Source: Alphaproteobacteria bacterium (GTDB lineage Bacteria > Pseudomonadota > Alphaproteobacteria > UBA6615). Taken from it: a stretch of 64,000 nt of DNA. The position numbers and the translations under genes were made by a program. Within the stretch, counting starts at the first letter, position 1. Every line of letters starts with the position of its first letter. Positions 43,553-52,736 of this stretch are shown here, one piece after another. The notes under the pieces were generated by a model. The model saw nothing but the letters and a program-made list of their open reading frames with translations. It was not told the DNA's origin and did not search any database. Where the stretch lies: NCBI GenBank assembly GCA_002727315.1, contig PBWR01000013.1, forward strand, positions 1 to 64,000. The letters are read 5' to 3'.

Positions 43553-44764
43553 ATGACGTCTGGCGACGTAAAAAAGGCTGTGCTCGCCTATTCCGGCGGC
43601 CTCGACACTTCGGTCATACTCAAATGGCTGCAGGAGACCTATGGCTGTGAGGTAGTGACCTTTACCGCCGATCTGGGCCAGGGCGAGGAGATCGAGCCGG
43701 CGCGGGCCAAGGCCGAGATGTTCGGCATCAAGGAAATCTATATCGAGGATTTGCGCGAGGAGTTCGTGCGCGACTTCGTGTTTCCGATGTTTCGGGCCAA
43801 CGCCGTCTACGAGGGCGTCTATCTGCTTGGCACCTCGATCGCGCGACCGCTGATCGCCAAGCGCCAGATCGAGATCGCGCACGAGACCGGCGCCGACGCC
43901 GTCTCTCACGGCGCGACGGGCAAGGGCAATGACCAGGTTCGCTTCGAGCTCGGCTATTACGCACTTGACCCCGACATCAAGGTCATCGCGCCATGGCGCG
44001 AGTGGGACCTGACGTCGCGGACCAAGCTCATCGACTTTGCCGAAAAGCACCAGATTCCCATCGCCAAGGACAAGCGCGGCGAGGCGCCGTTCTCTATTGA
44101 CGCGAACCTTCTGCACATCTCTGCCGAGGGCAAGGCGCTCGAGGATCCGGCGCACGAGCCCGAGGAGTTCGTCTATTCACGCACGGTTGCACCGGAAGAC
44201 GCGCCCGACACACCGACCTATGTGGAGATCGGCTTTGAGGCCGGCGACCCGGTTTCGATCGACGGCGAAGACCTGTCGCCGGCAGCATTGCTGACCCGCC
44301 TCAACGAGCTGGGTGGCGCCAACGGAATCGGACGCCTCGACCTGGTGGAGAACCGGTTCGTGGGCATGAAGTCCCGCGGCGTCTATGAGACGCCGGGCGG
44401 GACGGTTCTGCTCGTGGCGCACCGGGGCATGGAATCGCTGACGCTCGACCGCGAGGCGATGCACCTGAAGGACGAGCTGATGCCGCGCTACGCTAAGCTC
44501 GTCTATAACGGTTTCTGGTTCGCGCCCGAGCGCGAAATGATCCAGGCGCTGGTGGACAAGAGCCAGGAACATGTCTCCGGCTCGGTGCGGCTCAAGCTCT
44601 ACAAGGGCTCCGCTACCGTCGTCGGCCGTTCCTCGCCCAACAGCCTCTATTCCCTCGATCATGTCACCTTCGAGGATGACGAAGTCTACGATCAGCGCGA
44701 CGCCGAGGGCTTCATCAAGTTGCAGGCGCTGCGCCTACGGCTCGCCAAGGCGCTGCGGGACTAG
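43553..44764 (+). CDS. argG: argininosuccinate synthase
   Basis: 403 residues, full length. The ATP-pyrophosphatase P-loop is [10 protein letters not shown] near residue 10. [17 protein letters not shown] and the argininosuccinate-site segment [11 protein letters not shown] are standard. It condenses citrulline and aspartate in arginine synthesis. The ATG at 43553 starts directly before the conserved N-terminal strand. Confidence 0.98.
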   Translation: MTSGDVKKAVLAYSGGLDTSVILKWLQETYGCEVVTFTADLGQGEEIEPARAKAEMFGIKEIYIEDLREEFVRDFVFPMFRANAVYEGVYLLGTSIARPLIAKRQIEIAHETGADAVSHGATGKGNDQVRFELGYYALDPDIKVIAPWREWDLTSRTKLIDFAEKHQIPIAKDKRGEAPFSIDANLLHISAEGKALEDPAHEPEEFVYSRTVAPEDAPDTPTYVEIGFEAGDPVSIDGEDLSPAALLTRLNELGGANGIGRLDLVENRFVGMKSRGVYETPGGTVLLVAHRGMESLTLDREAMHLKDELMPRYAKLVYNGFWFAPEREMIQALVDKSQEHVSGSVRLKLYKGSATVVGRSSPNSLYSLDHVTFEDDEVYDQRDAEGFIKLQALRLRLAKALRD

Positions 44765-44806
44765 CCGCGACGGGGCCGGTTTGCTGCATTTCGGGATATC
44801 GGGGAA

Positions 44807-45688
44807 ATGATTCAGGACGGGCCCGTCCGCTGTCTCGCAGCTGTTCTTTCAGCTGATCTTGTTGGCTACAGCCGTCTGATTGGCCGCGACGAGGAGGCGA
44901 CCCGACTGCATTTCAATCACTGTTTCGACGACATCATCTCGCCAGCCGCATCGAGGTGCCACGGCCGCGTCGTGAAAACGATGGGAGATGGCGTGTAGGT
45001 TGAATTCCTCAGTGCGGTGGATGCCGTCCGATGCGCTATGGAGTTTCAGGCCGGTCTGGCGGAGCGAAACACGGAATTGCCCGCTGACATCCGAATGGAC
45101 TTTCGTGTTGGTGTGAATCTCGGCGATGTCCTGGTCGAAGGAGATGATATTCATGGCGGTGGCGTGAATGTTGCGGCGCGCCTCGAGGGTCTCGCGCGTC
45201 TCGGCTGGGTCCAGGGGTTTATGGGTCGATTTGACGATGCAGCAGCGAACTTCGAAAGGGCGGTGGAAATCGTGCCTCGGAATGCAGAAGTGTATTACAC
45301 GTACGGGGAAACCATGAACCGGGCGGGCAACCCGGCGCGCGCATTGCCGGTTTTGGAGATGGCCTTCAGCATCGATACGTTTGTGCCGCCGGGTTGGCAG
45401 TTTGCGAAGGGCCACTCATACGTTCTGCTGGGGCGATACGAATAAGCGTTGGAGCATATCCTCCCTGTTCTGCAGCGGGTCTCACGTTTGGTGCCGGCAC
45501 GGGTACACCTCGCACGCGCGTATGTGGAAATGGGCAGGATGGACGACGCAAAATCGGCGGTTCGATCCATTCTGGATGTGGCACCGCGCTACAATATCGT
45601 CAGTTCCCAGAGAATGTTCCCCTATCCCGAGCGGCGCGACCTTGATCGCCTTATCGACGGCCTCCGGGCTGCCGGTCTCCCCGGGTAG
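44807..45688 (+). pseudogene. TPR-linked class III adenylate cyclase pseudogene
   Basis: One frame of 294 codons, broken twice. It opens with a cyclase domain (LAAVLSADLVGYSRLIGRDE, KTMGDGV). TAG at 44996-44998 interrupts immediately where functional relatives continue MGDG(x)xVEF. The domain resumes to GGGVNVAARLEGLA, and the remainder of it, plus any linker, is deleted. The sequence then jumps into TPR repeats (FDDAAANFERAVEIVPRNAE). TAA at 45443-45445 interrupts again before ALEHILPVL. Two stops in an otherwise clean frame and a fused deletion indicate a relatively recent pseudogene. It lies 42 bp after argG. Confidence 0.88.
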
Positions 45689-45741
45689 CCCGGTATGGCT
45701 CCGGCACGGCCGGTGATGAATTCCAGAACGAACGGCGGCAG

Positions 45742-46137
45742 CTAGCCCTCTATCCTTTCCATCTCGGCCATCTTCTCGTCGGCGTCGTCGGCCTTGTTGT
45801 AGTCCTGGGCCAGGCGACCGTCGCCGACCGGGCTTTTGCAGGTGAAGAAGACGCAGTGCCCCTCGACCGGCAGGATGCCGTGGCGCAGGTTGCGCGAGAT
45901 ATGCACTAGGTCACCCGGCAGAATGGTGGTGGTTTCGTCGCCGAGTACCATCCGCAGCTTGCCTTCCAGCACGTATATGAACTGTTCCTCGTTGGGGTGG
46001 AAGTGGGGCGGCGGTCCGACGCCTTCGTCGTATCGGACCAGGCCCACCTTCATGAACTCCCCGCTGAAGCTCTTCATCAGAGCCGGCGCGGTATCGTCGG
46101 GCTTCCAGTCGATTTCGTCTGTCCGATAGAGCGGCAT
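45742..46137 (-). CDS. cupin-domain protein
   Basis: 131-residue single cupin. Motif 1 is PPPHFHPNEEQFIYVLEG with two His and a Glu as likely metal ligands, and motif 2 is PGDLVHISRNLRHG. The C-terminal 30 residues are acidic and charged. Function cannot be assigned. The nearest gene in the same direction is the NnrU-family gene upstream (30 bp). Confidence 0.85.
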   Translation of the reverse strand: MPLYRTDEIDWKPDDTAPALMKSFSGEFMKVGLVRYDEGVGPPPHFHPNEEQFIYVLEGKLRMVLGDETTTILPGDLVHISRNLRHGILPVEGHCVFFTCKSPVGDGRLAQDYNKADDADEKMAEMERIEG

Positions 46138-46166
46138 GTGTTTCTCCCCTTGAATATCTTGAATCG

Positions 46167-46868
46167 TCAGCCAACGCCCGGCCAGGCCGCTTCACCCAGG
46201 ACGAGCGGGTGTAACCAGACCAGGGCGAGATAAATCGCCACGCTCAGCAGCAGGCGCCACCAGCCGATGCCCGGCCAGTCGAAGCTGGTGCGCTTGGACA
46301 GGAGGGCGGCGAACGGGATCGCGCTGGTGGTCAGCAGTATGGGACCCCAGTCGGATCCGAACAGGAACTCGCGGCGCTTGTCGATGTGCCACATGCCGAC
46401 CACGGTGAGGACCAGCAACCCGCCGAACAGGACGATCGACCGGTCGTCGCCGTTGGCGATCAGGTGCAATGCCGCCCACAGGGACATGCCGTTGAGGAAC
46501 GGGTGGCGGGTGATTCGCATGATGCCGCGCGTGAGATCGCGCCCGGGCTCGTCGGGATTAGTGCCAGCGATGGTCGGGGACGGGGTCGTCAGTCCGCACA
46601 CGATCAGGAATACGGCCAGGGGCATCCCGAGCGCCGGCAGCCAGCGTATGCCGGCTGAAGGCTGCCAGAGCGCCACCGGTGGCGTGTCGATGAAGGCTAG
46701 GATCATCCATGTGAAGATGACGATCATCACCAGCGAGTAATAGGTCAGTAAGTGGGTCTCGCCGAACCGCTCGATCAGCGCCATGCGGACCGGTTTGCTC
46801 GACAACAGGAAGTGGCCACCGACAAAGAGGACGGTCGCCGCAAACAATGTATCGATACTGCCCGTCAT
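46167..46868 (-). CDS. NnrU family membrane protein
   Basis: 233 residues with about six hydrophobic segments. The GGHFLLSSKPVR start, LTYYSLVMIVIFTWMILAF, and the central RGIMRITRHPFLNGMSLWA motif identify NnrU, a membrane protein linked to denitrification gene expression in some alphaproteobacteria and also found widely without nir/nor genes. No denitrification gene is in the window. Confidence 0.9.
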   Translation of the reverse strand: MTGSIDTLFAATVLFVGGHFLLSSKPVRMALIERFGETHLLTYYSLVMIVIFTWMILAFIDTPPVALWQPSAGIRWLPALGMPLAVFLIVCGLTTPSPTIAGTNPDEPGRDLTRGIMRITRHPFLNGMSLWAALHLIANGDDRSIVLFGGLLVLTVVGMWHIDKRREFLFGSDWGPILLTTSAIPFAALLSKRTSFDWPGIGWWRLLLSVAIYLALVWLHPLVLGEAAWPGVG

Positions 46869-46946
46869 GATTCCCCCGCTGGGCCGTAATTATCCCGCGT
46901 GCATGCGGGGTCGTCCAGCGGTACCCCGCCATGCTAGGGAGGGGCC

Positions 46947-47282
46947 ATGAACGACAACAACGAAACCACCGACCCAGCTGAAGCGCCGGGTACCGCGGAA
47001 TCGGCGACGACACGCGATCCTGTCGCAGACGCGATCCTGGCGTGTCTGGCGGCGGCCAAGCCCGGCGGCTCGGCCTCGCCCGAAGACGTGGCGCGGACAG
47101 TGGCCGAGGTCCGGCGCAAGCCCAGCGACCCGCCCGATCTGTGGAGGCGTTACCTGCCGGCGGTCAAGCAGCAGGCCATCTCCCTGGCGCGCGCGGGATC
47201 GATCCAGGTCCTGCGCAAGGGAAAGCCGGTGGATGACCCGGCGCATGTGAAGGGCATTATTCGCTACCGGCTGCCGGCCTAG
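46947..47282 (+). CDS. DUF3253 domain protein
   Basis: 111 residues. An acidic N-terminal tail of about 25 residues precedes the domain, which has SPEDVARTVAE, WRRYLPAVKQQAISLARAG and VLRKGKPVDDPAHVKG. Pattern is that of DUF3253, a small winged-helix-like domain. In several bacteria DUF3253 is fused to DUF2256; here the DUF2256 gene is separate, 10 kb away in the island (56929-57102). The convergent folD gene ends 4 bp away. Confidence 0.75.
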   Translation: MNDNNETTDPAEAPGTAESATTRDPVADAILACLAAAKPGGSASPEDVARTVAEVRRKPSDPPDLWRRYLPAVKQQAISLARAGSIQVLRKGKPVDDPAHVKGIIRYRLPA

Positions 47283-47285
47283 GGC

Positions 47286-48218
47286 TCAGAAAGCCGGCGG
47301 CTCGATGCCGTTCTGGTGGCAGGCGGCCGTGACTGTGTTGGCCAGCAGGCAGGCGATGGTCATGGGGCCGACCCCGCCGGGCACCGGTGTGATGGCGCCC
47401 GCAACCTCGATCGCCGAATCGAAATCCACATCCCCGACCAGGCGCATCTTGTCCGGGTCGTCCTCGGTCGGTGCCGCGATCCGGTTGATCCCCACATCGA
47501 TGACGGCCGCACCGGGCTTGATCCAGTCGCCGGCGACCATCTGGGGCCGACCGACGGCCGCCACCAGGATATCGGCACGCCGGCAGACATCGGCCAGGTC
47601 CCTGGTGCGCGAATGGGCGACCGTCACGGTGCAGCTTGCCTGGGTAAGAAGGGTGGCCATCGGCTTGCCGACAATGTTTGAACGGCCGAGCACGACGGCG
47701 TCGAGGCCCGACAGGTCGCCCAGGCGGTCTTCCAGCAACATGCGGCAGCCCAACGGTGTGCATGGCACCATAGCGGCATCCGGCCCGGTCATCTGTCCGG
47801 TCGCCAGGCGCCCGGTGTTGATGACGTGGAACCCGTCGACATCCTTGGCCGGGGCGATTGCATCGATCACCGCGTTGGGATCGATCTGGTCGGGCACCGG
47901 CAGCTGGACCAGGATGCCGTGCACAGCCGGGTCGTTGTTGAGTTGGTCGATGAGGGCAAGCAGCTCCGCCTGGGAGGTGGTCTCGTCGAGGCGATGGTCC
48001 GTTGCCGTAATGCCCGCCGCCTCGGCCGCCTTACCCTTGTTGCGCACATAGACCTGGCTGGCCGGGTCGTCTCCCACCAGCACGACCGACAGGCCCGGCA
48101 TCAGTCCGTGTTCATCCTTGAGCTTGCCGACGGCGGTCCCGATGCGCTCGCGCAGCCCTTCTGCGAAGGCCTTGCCGTCGATGATCTTGTCCGCATGGAG
48201 TGTGCGTGGATCGTTCAC
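47286..48218 (-). CDS. folD: methylenetetrahydrofolate dehydrogenase / cyclohydrolase FolD
   Basis: Bifunctional folate enzyme of 310 residues. The catalytic Lys region is [15 protein letters not shown], followed by [10 protein letters not shown] and [16 protein letters not shown]; the NADP motif is [14 protein letters not shown], and the C-terminal block is [16 protein letters not shown]. The GTG start at 48218 follows GGAGAGAG. The start region contains the end of a DUF167 relic in another frame. It is part of the yggT-(DUF167)-folD arrangement. Confidence 0.97.
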   Translation of the reverse strand: MNDPRTLHADKIIDGKAFAEGLRERIGTAVGKLKDEHGLMPGLSVVLVGDDPASQVYVRNKGKAAEAAGITATDHRLDETTSQAELLALIDQLNNDPAVHGILVQLPVPDQIDPNAVIDAIAPAKDVDGFHVINTGRLATGQMTGPDAAMVPCTPLGCRMLLEDRLGDLSGLDAVVLGRSNIVGKPMATLLTQASCTVTVAHSRTRDLADVCRRADILVAAVGRPQMVAGDWIKPGAAVIDVGINRIAAPTEDDPDKMRLVGDVDFDSAIEVAGAITPVPGGVGPMTIACLLANTVTAACHQNGIEPPAF

Positions 48219-48249
48219 GATGTCTCTCTCCTTCGGCCGTTTCCCCGGC

Positions 48250-48396
48250 ATCGTTCTTGGCCAACGCCTCTAGCATGGCCGTCAGAGTCGGGCCATCGCC
48301 GGGGATGTGGACGGTCTTGTAGCGTGACGACGCAATGGCCGCGACCGACAGGGACGATTTTGGCAGGCCAAGGTGCTTGGCGAGTAAACGGCCTTC
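48250..48396 (-). pseudogene. DUF167 (YggU-family) C-terminal remnant
   Basis: In the same frame as yggT, directly after its TAG stop, the translation reads EGRLLAKHLGLPKSSLSV, then AAIASSRYKTVHIPGDGP and LTAMLEALA. This is the C-terminal half of a DUF167 protein, which normally follows yggT in alphaproteobacteria. The first 45 or so residues are missing and no start codon precedes the homologous stretch. A deletion has joined the yggT end to the inside of the DUF167 gene. No functional product is expected unless the TAG is read through. Confidence 0.75.
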
Positions 48397-48681
48397 CTAG
48401 AAAGGACCTAAGTAGTGCTGCATTGAAACTCGAACGAACCAAATCGCGATCAATAGGACGATGGGTGATAGATCGATTCCGCCAACGGCCGGAACAAACG
48501 TGCGGATTTTACCGAGCACTGGTTCGGTGATCCGGTAGAGGAAGTCGCCGATCTGATAGACGAAACGGTTCGACGTGTTGATGACGTTGAACTGGACCAG
48601 CCAAGTTAGAGCGACCGACGCGATCACTACAATTGTGTAGAGATGGAGGACTAAATCTATGAGTGCGAGAAACGGAGCCAT
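48397..48681 (-). CDS. yggT: YggT family membrane protein
   Basis: 94 residues, two hydrophobic segments around a conserved loop: FLYRITEPVLGKIRTFVPAVG and DLSPIVLLIAIWFV. It is the usual bacterial YggT, involved in osmotic tolerance in E. coli. The last residues (MQHYLGPF) are followed by the fused DUF167 remnant, so its own end may have been altered by the deletion. It starts about 200 bp from the tRNA-Ala on the opposite strand. Confidence 0.9.
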   Translation of the reverse strand: MAPFLALIDLVLHLYTIVVIASVALTWLVQFNVINTSNRFVYQIGDFLYRITEPVLGKIRTFVPAVGGIDLSPIVLLIAIWFVRVSMQHYLGPF

Positions 48682-48882
48682 AGCGAGCCTGAGACACCAA
48701 TTTTCAGCAGAAAAAGTACAGCGACACTAGCCAGCGCCCGGGCGGCTGTCCAGTAACGCGCATGGCATTCGCCCGCCTCCGGGCGACTTGACACGGTGGG
48801 CGGCCCGCACCCATATTCCCGCCGCGCCGCGCGGCCCGACTTTGTCTTGCAGGACCGCCCGCACGCCGAATCCGGCATCAGT

Positions 48883-48958
48883 GGGGCCGTAGCTCAGTTG
48901 GGAGAGCGCTACGTTCGCAACGTAGAGGTCAGGGGTTCGATTCCCCTCGGCTCCACCA
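48883..48958 (+). tRNA. tRNA-Ala (anticodon CGC)
   Basis: A 76-nt cloverleaf with encoded CCA. The acceptor GGGGCCG pairs with CGGCTCC (one G-T), the D arm is GCTC...GAGC, the anticodon arm is CTACG-TTCGCAA-CGTAG giving anticodon CGC (codon GCG, Ala), and the T arm is AGGGG-TTCGATT-CCCCT. Its 3' end is repeated downstream, marking it as an integration target. Confidence 0.97.
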
Positions 48959-49117
48959 AATTTCTTAGTGTCTCCAGATGCTTTTGGGGATATCGGCTGA
49001 ACCCCCGGGCTTCCGGGGGTTTTGTCGTTTAGGATTTTGGAGGTGTTGGACGCGTCGGAGATTTCTGGTCGAATCTGGCCATTCGTCTCTGTTCGCGATT
49101 TTGCGATCCAGTACTTT
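48933..49117 (+). repeat. direct repeat copy 1 (tRNA-Ala 3' end plus flank)
   Basis: Begins in the T arm of tRNA-Ala and continues about 160 bp downstream, including the terminator. It matches copy 2 (53704-53891) nearly end to end, for example CTCCACCAAATTTC, GTGTCTCC, CGGGGGTTTTGTCGTTTAGGA and TTCGTCTCTGTTC. The similarity stops near 49117. Confidence 0.85.
49000..49023 (+). terminator. tRNA-Ala terminator
   Basis: AACCCCCGG-GCTT-CCGGGGGTT is a perfect 9-bp stem with a 4-nt loop, followed by TTTTG. It is 42 bp after the tRNA. Related hairpins occur in repeat copies 2 (about 53774-53797) and 3 (about 57871-57893). Confidence 0.88.
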
Positions 49118-49611
49118 CGTTAGATCAGGCCGCTTGTTGGACTATCTCGAACCCGAAATATCCGCGCTGCTAGTGCCCGACCGTTCGTGGATTGCGCATG
49201 CGCTTGAGGTGAGCAGCTGGATTTAGGTTCTAGCGGCTGGCCGCCTTCGTGAGTTGGACAAACGATCATAGGCTGCTAATGCGTGAGAACAGTTCACAGA
49301 ACATTCAGATTCTGATGTTCTTTGCGGACGCGGCCAAGCGGCGCAAATTGTCTACTCGGAGCCCGGCGTTGCGCCAAGTTTGATCGAGGCAATCTATTAG
49401 GGGATCGCTAGTGGCGAAGTGGTTGTCAGAGTACCACTCTGCGTAGAGAGTCTTTCCCACGCACGCTGAATCATTATAAGCAGATTCTTGGGCGATTTCC
49501 GCTCGGTTCATCGGTCAGTTGCTTGTACGACTTGGGTGCCGTCGAGTACCTTCGGTGCGGGCATCTGGGTGCCATAAAATTTCGGCCATTTTTGAACCGT
49601 GACGAGACATC
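49118..49611. other. gene-poor stretch at island start
   Basis: Nearly 500 bp with no recognisable gene. A minus-strand frame of 68 codons (49305-49511) encodes a polar product without a known domain or good ribosome-binding site, and I do not call it. The carbamoyltransferase promoter presumably lies in the last 100 bp. Confidence 0.5.
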
Positions 49612-51450
49612 ATGTACATCCTCGGTATCGCAAGTGAGCACTGTTCATCAGCCGCTCTCATGAAAGACGGCGCTCTCATCGGCATCGTTCAGGAAGAGCG
49701 GCTCACAAAGTTCAAGAATCATGTGGCGTTCCCGGTCCGCTCGATACAGCAATTGATCGACAAGCATCTCGACGGAGATGCCAGCCGTATCGATAAGGTC
49801 GTGTTCGGCGTTCGTGAATCCGATCCGTTCTATGCGGCGCTCGACCGTTTCTCGAACTTCTCTGTTGCTGAGCATGTCCGCGAGCAGCACGAACTTTGGT
49901 ACCCTCACTTTTACGGCGACAAGCCGAACGACGGCACGTATTGGCAGAAGGAATTCGAGGCAGGGCGAAAGCTCAACGAGCAGGCCGGCTACGATTTTTC
50001 GTGGCTGACAGGTCTGGACAGGGCCGAAGCGACACGTCGTTTTGTGGAAGTGGAACGCCCCGATGCGGTCCGTCGTTATACTGGGTTTGAGGGCCCCGTT
50101 GAGGCAATCGACCATCACACCTGTCATGCTTACTACGCTGTCTATGGCGCACCGCTCGACGAACAGAAGCGGCGCGAGGCACTTGTACTTACGGCTGATG
50201 GATGGGGCGACGGGCTTAACTGGAGCGTCTCGACGGTAGAGGAGGACGGGACCCTGAACCGGGTTGCTGCAGGCCCCGACCACACCGTTGCGCGTCTCTA
50301 CAAATGGGCGACCTTGATCCTCGGCATGAAGCCGAACGAGCACGAGTACAAGGTCATGGGACTGTCGGCATATCCGAGGCCTGGGAAGTACATTGAGGCA
50401 ACCGAAAAGGTGTTCTTCGAGGCACTCGACTTTCGTGACGGTCAGTTCGTCTCCGACCGGCCGCTCGCGGATTCCTACTTCGATCTCAAAGACAGGTTGG
50501 AGGGACACCGCTTCGACAATGTCGCGGCAGCGCTTCAGAACTGGTCGACGGCACTCACGGTCGCCTGGGCGCGACACTGGCTCAAGGAGACAGGGCGACG
50601 GGGATTGTGTTTCTCAGGTGGTCTGTCGATGAATATCAAGACCAACGGCGACCTGCTTGCCATGCCCGAGGTTGCATGGATGTCCGTGCCGGCATCGGGC
50701 GGCGACGAATCGATCTCTGCTGGTGCGTGTTTCGCGCTTGCGGCGGCCGACGGGAACGCCCGGCCGATCACCCATGTCTATCTGGGTGATACGCCCGATA
50801 TCGAAGACTGGACGGCCCGGCTCGATGAGGCCGGTTGCTCGGCCGACGAGTTCGATATTTGCGAGGGAATCGATGCCGCGCTTGCGGCCAAGCTCCTGGC
50901 AGCCGACATGATCGTTGCTCGATGTGTTGGTGCGTCCGAGTTCGGCGCGCGGGCGCTGGGCAATCGCTCGATCCTGGCGAACCCGTCTAACCCCGCCAAC
51001 GTCAAGCACATCAACGACGCCATCAAGAACCGCGACTTCTGGATGCCGTTCACGCCGTCGATTCTCGCTGAATACACCGATCGTTATCTCGACAACCCCA
51101 AGGGCGTGATTTCTCCCTACATGACGATCGGCTTTGAAAGCCTGCCGGAGCACCGCGAGGAGATTGCCGGAGCCCTGCACTTTGCCGATCTGAGCGCCCG
51201 ACCCCAGTTTGTGGACCGGCAAACGAACCCGGCTTACTGGGATTTGATCGACGCGTTCCGGCACTTGACGGGCATCGGCGCGTTGCTGAACACGTCGCTC
51301 AATCTTCATGGCGAACCCATGAACTACACATTGGCCGATGCGGCGCGCACGGTCGCGCTTTCCGAGCTCGACTTCTTACTGATGCCGGGAGATCGGCTGC
51401 TCTACAAGAAACGCGCCAAAGCGGCGCTTGACGCTGCCCTGGCAAAATAG
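49612..51450 (+). CDS. NodU/CmcH/TobZ-family O-carbamoyltransferase
   Basis: 612 residues, full length for the family. The N-terminal ASKHA-like domain begins ILGIASEHCSSAALMKDG and holds the metal/ATP histidines in DHHTCHAYYAVYG. CFSGGLSMNIKTNG is the phosphate-loop region, and the C-terminal domain shows EFGARALGNRSILANP and NTSLNLHGEPM. These enzymes transfer a carbamoyl group from carbamoyl phosphate to a hydroxyl of a sugar or antibiotic. No glycosyltransferase, polyketide or Nod-factor gene accompanies it, so its acceptor is unknown. It is the main gene of module one. Confidence 0.93.
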   Translation: MYILGIASEHCSSAALMKDGALIGIVQEERLTKFKNHVAFPVRSIQQLIDKHLDGDASRIDKVVFGVRESDPFYAALDRFSNFSVAEHVREQHELWYPHFYGDKPNDGTYWQKEFEAGRKLNEQAGYDFSWLTGLDRAEATRRFVEVERPDAVRRYTGFEGPVEAIDHHTCHAYYAVYGAPLDEQKRREALVLTADGWGDGLNWSVSTVEEDGTLNRVAAGPDHTVARLYKWATLILGMKPNEHEYKVMGLSAYPRPGKYIEATEKVFFEALDFRDGQFVSDRPLADSYFDLKDRLEGHRFDNVAAALQNWSTALTVAWARHWLKETGRRGLCFSGGLSMNIKTNGDLLAMPEVAWMSVPASGGDESISAGACFALAAADGNARPITHVYLGDTPDIEDWTARLDEAGCSADEFDICEGIDAALAAKLLAADMIVARCVGASEFGARALGNRSILANPSNPANVKHINDAIKNRDFWMPFTPSILAEYTDRYLDNPKGVISPYMTIGFESLPEHREEIAGALHFADLSARPQFVDRQTNPAYWDLIDAFRHLTGIGALLNTSLNLHGEPMNYTLADAARTVALSELDFLLMPGDRLLYKKRAKAALDAALAK

Positions 51451-51533
51451 GCCGGTCCGGAACGGAACTGTGTTTCCGTCAATTCGGACATCTGCCATCT
51501 CAGCCAGCCGGTAGGGCGAATGCGTCCCGGGTG

Positions 51534-52724
51534 TTATTGCTCGGTTTGGCGTTCGGTGATTTCTTTTCCGGAAAGCAGATAGATGGCGCCCGCGTTGAAG
51601 CCCGATTCATGATCCACATCGGCGCCTACGACGATATCGTCGAACCCGTCTCTATCCCAATCGTCACCGACGTGCAGGCCGGTCCCTAGATAACTGAGAG
51701 GTGCACCCAAAACCTGGATGACCTCGTTGCTCAACGCCGTATACTCGGCGCCTTCCGATACATGCTTGCCCGGAAGAACATAGAGCGATCCAGCATTGTC
51801 GTAGGTGTGGTGGGCGACGGTGACAAAATCGGGTAGCTTGTCTCCGTCAATGTCCCCGGCTTTCAGGCTGATGTCGTATCCGACGCCGCTTTTTTGCCGG
51901 GTGGGAATGCCGGGGTCGCCCCTGAGGGCGGCGTAAACAAGGTCGGTCAGACTCGTTCGACCACCTTCACGTACAGCGCCTCGCAACCTCTCACCGCTGA
52001 TCAGGTACGAGACGCCGACAATATCGCCTTGATCGTTCTGGGCATTTGGAAACGAGATCCAAAAATCCTGTACTTCGTCCTGATCGAAGTCACCGTAAGA
52101 ACCGACCAGCATGTCCACGGTTGTGTGTTCATCGATGTCTATCGCCAGCAAAGTTTCGCCGCGTCTGAAATCGAAAACCGACAAGTGAGACCTCGACACC
52201 AGGACAACTTCTGAACTGTCGGGAAGCGTGCTTTCCGGGATCATGGCAATACCATTTGGGCTATCAACATCCGGGGGGAGTTCGACGCGAACCATTTCTT
52301 TGAGCGTTTCGGGTTCGACAGCGATGCGCAATCCACCGTCACTCCAATCAACGATAGCTCCATCGATGAACAGGGCGTTGTCGCTGATGCCGAGGTCGGT
52401 ACCGGATTGCTCGAGGCTCAAACTATCTAAGCCTTGCATTCTCGTGCTGGCGTTCGCGAGATGGCCGTTGAACAGCCACATCTTCTTGTTCATCCGTATG
52501 CCGATATTGTGGATCACCGGTGCTTCGTCGGCTTGCTTCCATTTGGGTGAAGTCAATCGAGTGGCTACCTCTTCCAGCCTGACCTTTTCATCGCTGATCA
52601 AGCGATCTCCTGAAAAAACGAGATAGTCGCGGCGGTCTTCAGAACATCTCGTGTCCGCGGTTCCAACGACAATCTCACTGATTCCATCATTGTTCAGGTC
52701 GCCAACGGCATCAAACACGCCCAT
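51534..52724 (-). CDS. FG-GAP repeat protein (downstream part of a split gene)
   Basis: 396 residues of FG-GAP/integrin-alpha-like repeats. Four calcium-binding loops are visible: GDLNNDGISE, GDFDQDEVQD, GDIDGDKLPD and DDWDRDGFDD, spread over the chain as in a beta-propeller. It begins abruptly inside the first repeat with no signal sequence. The frame is the same as that of the upstream membrane-anchored ORF, with TAA (52737-52739) four codons before this ATG. Both pieces together would make one anchored propeller protein of about 540 residues, probably an adhesion or surface protein. I treat it as the second half of a nonsense-split gene. Confidence 0.75.
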   Translation of the reverse strand: MGVFDAVGDLNNDGISEIVVGTADTRCSEDRRDYLVFSGDRLISDEKVRLEEVATRLTSPKWKQADEAPVIHNIGIRMNKKMWLFNGHLANASTRMQGLDSLSLEQSGTDLGISDNALFIDGAIVDWSDGGLRIAVEPETLKEMVRVELPPDVDSPNGIAMIPESTLPDSSEVVLVSRSHLSVFDFRRGETLLAIDIDEHTTVDMLVGSYGDFDQDEVQDFWISFPNAQNDQGDIVGVSYLISGERLRGAVREGGRTSLTDLVYAALRGDPGIPTRQKSGVGYDISLKAGDIDGDKLPDFVTVAHHTYDNAGSLYVLPGKHVSEGAEYTALSNEVIQVLGAPLSYLGTGLHVGDDWDRDGFDDIVVGADVDHESGFNAGAIYLLSGKEITERQTEQ

Positions 52725-52736
52725 GGTTACGCCGAG

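Noticed and set aside
49305-49511. 68-codon minus-strand frame in the island
   Set aside because: No domain, no good ribosome-binding site, and codon choice not clearly coding; left as gene-poor DNA.
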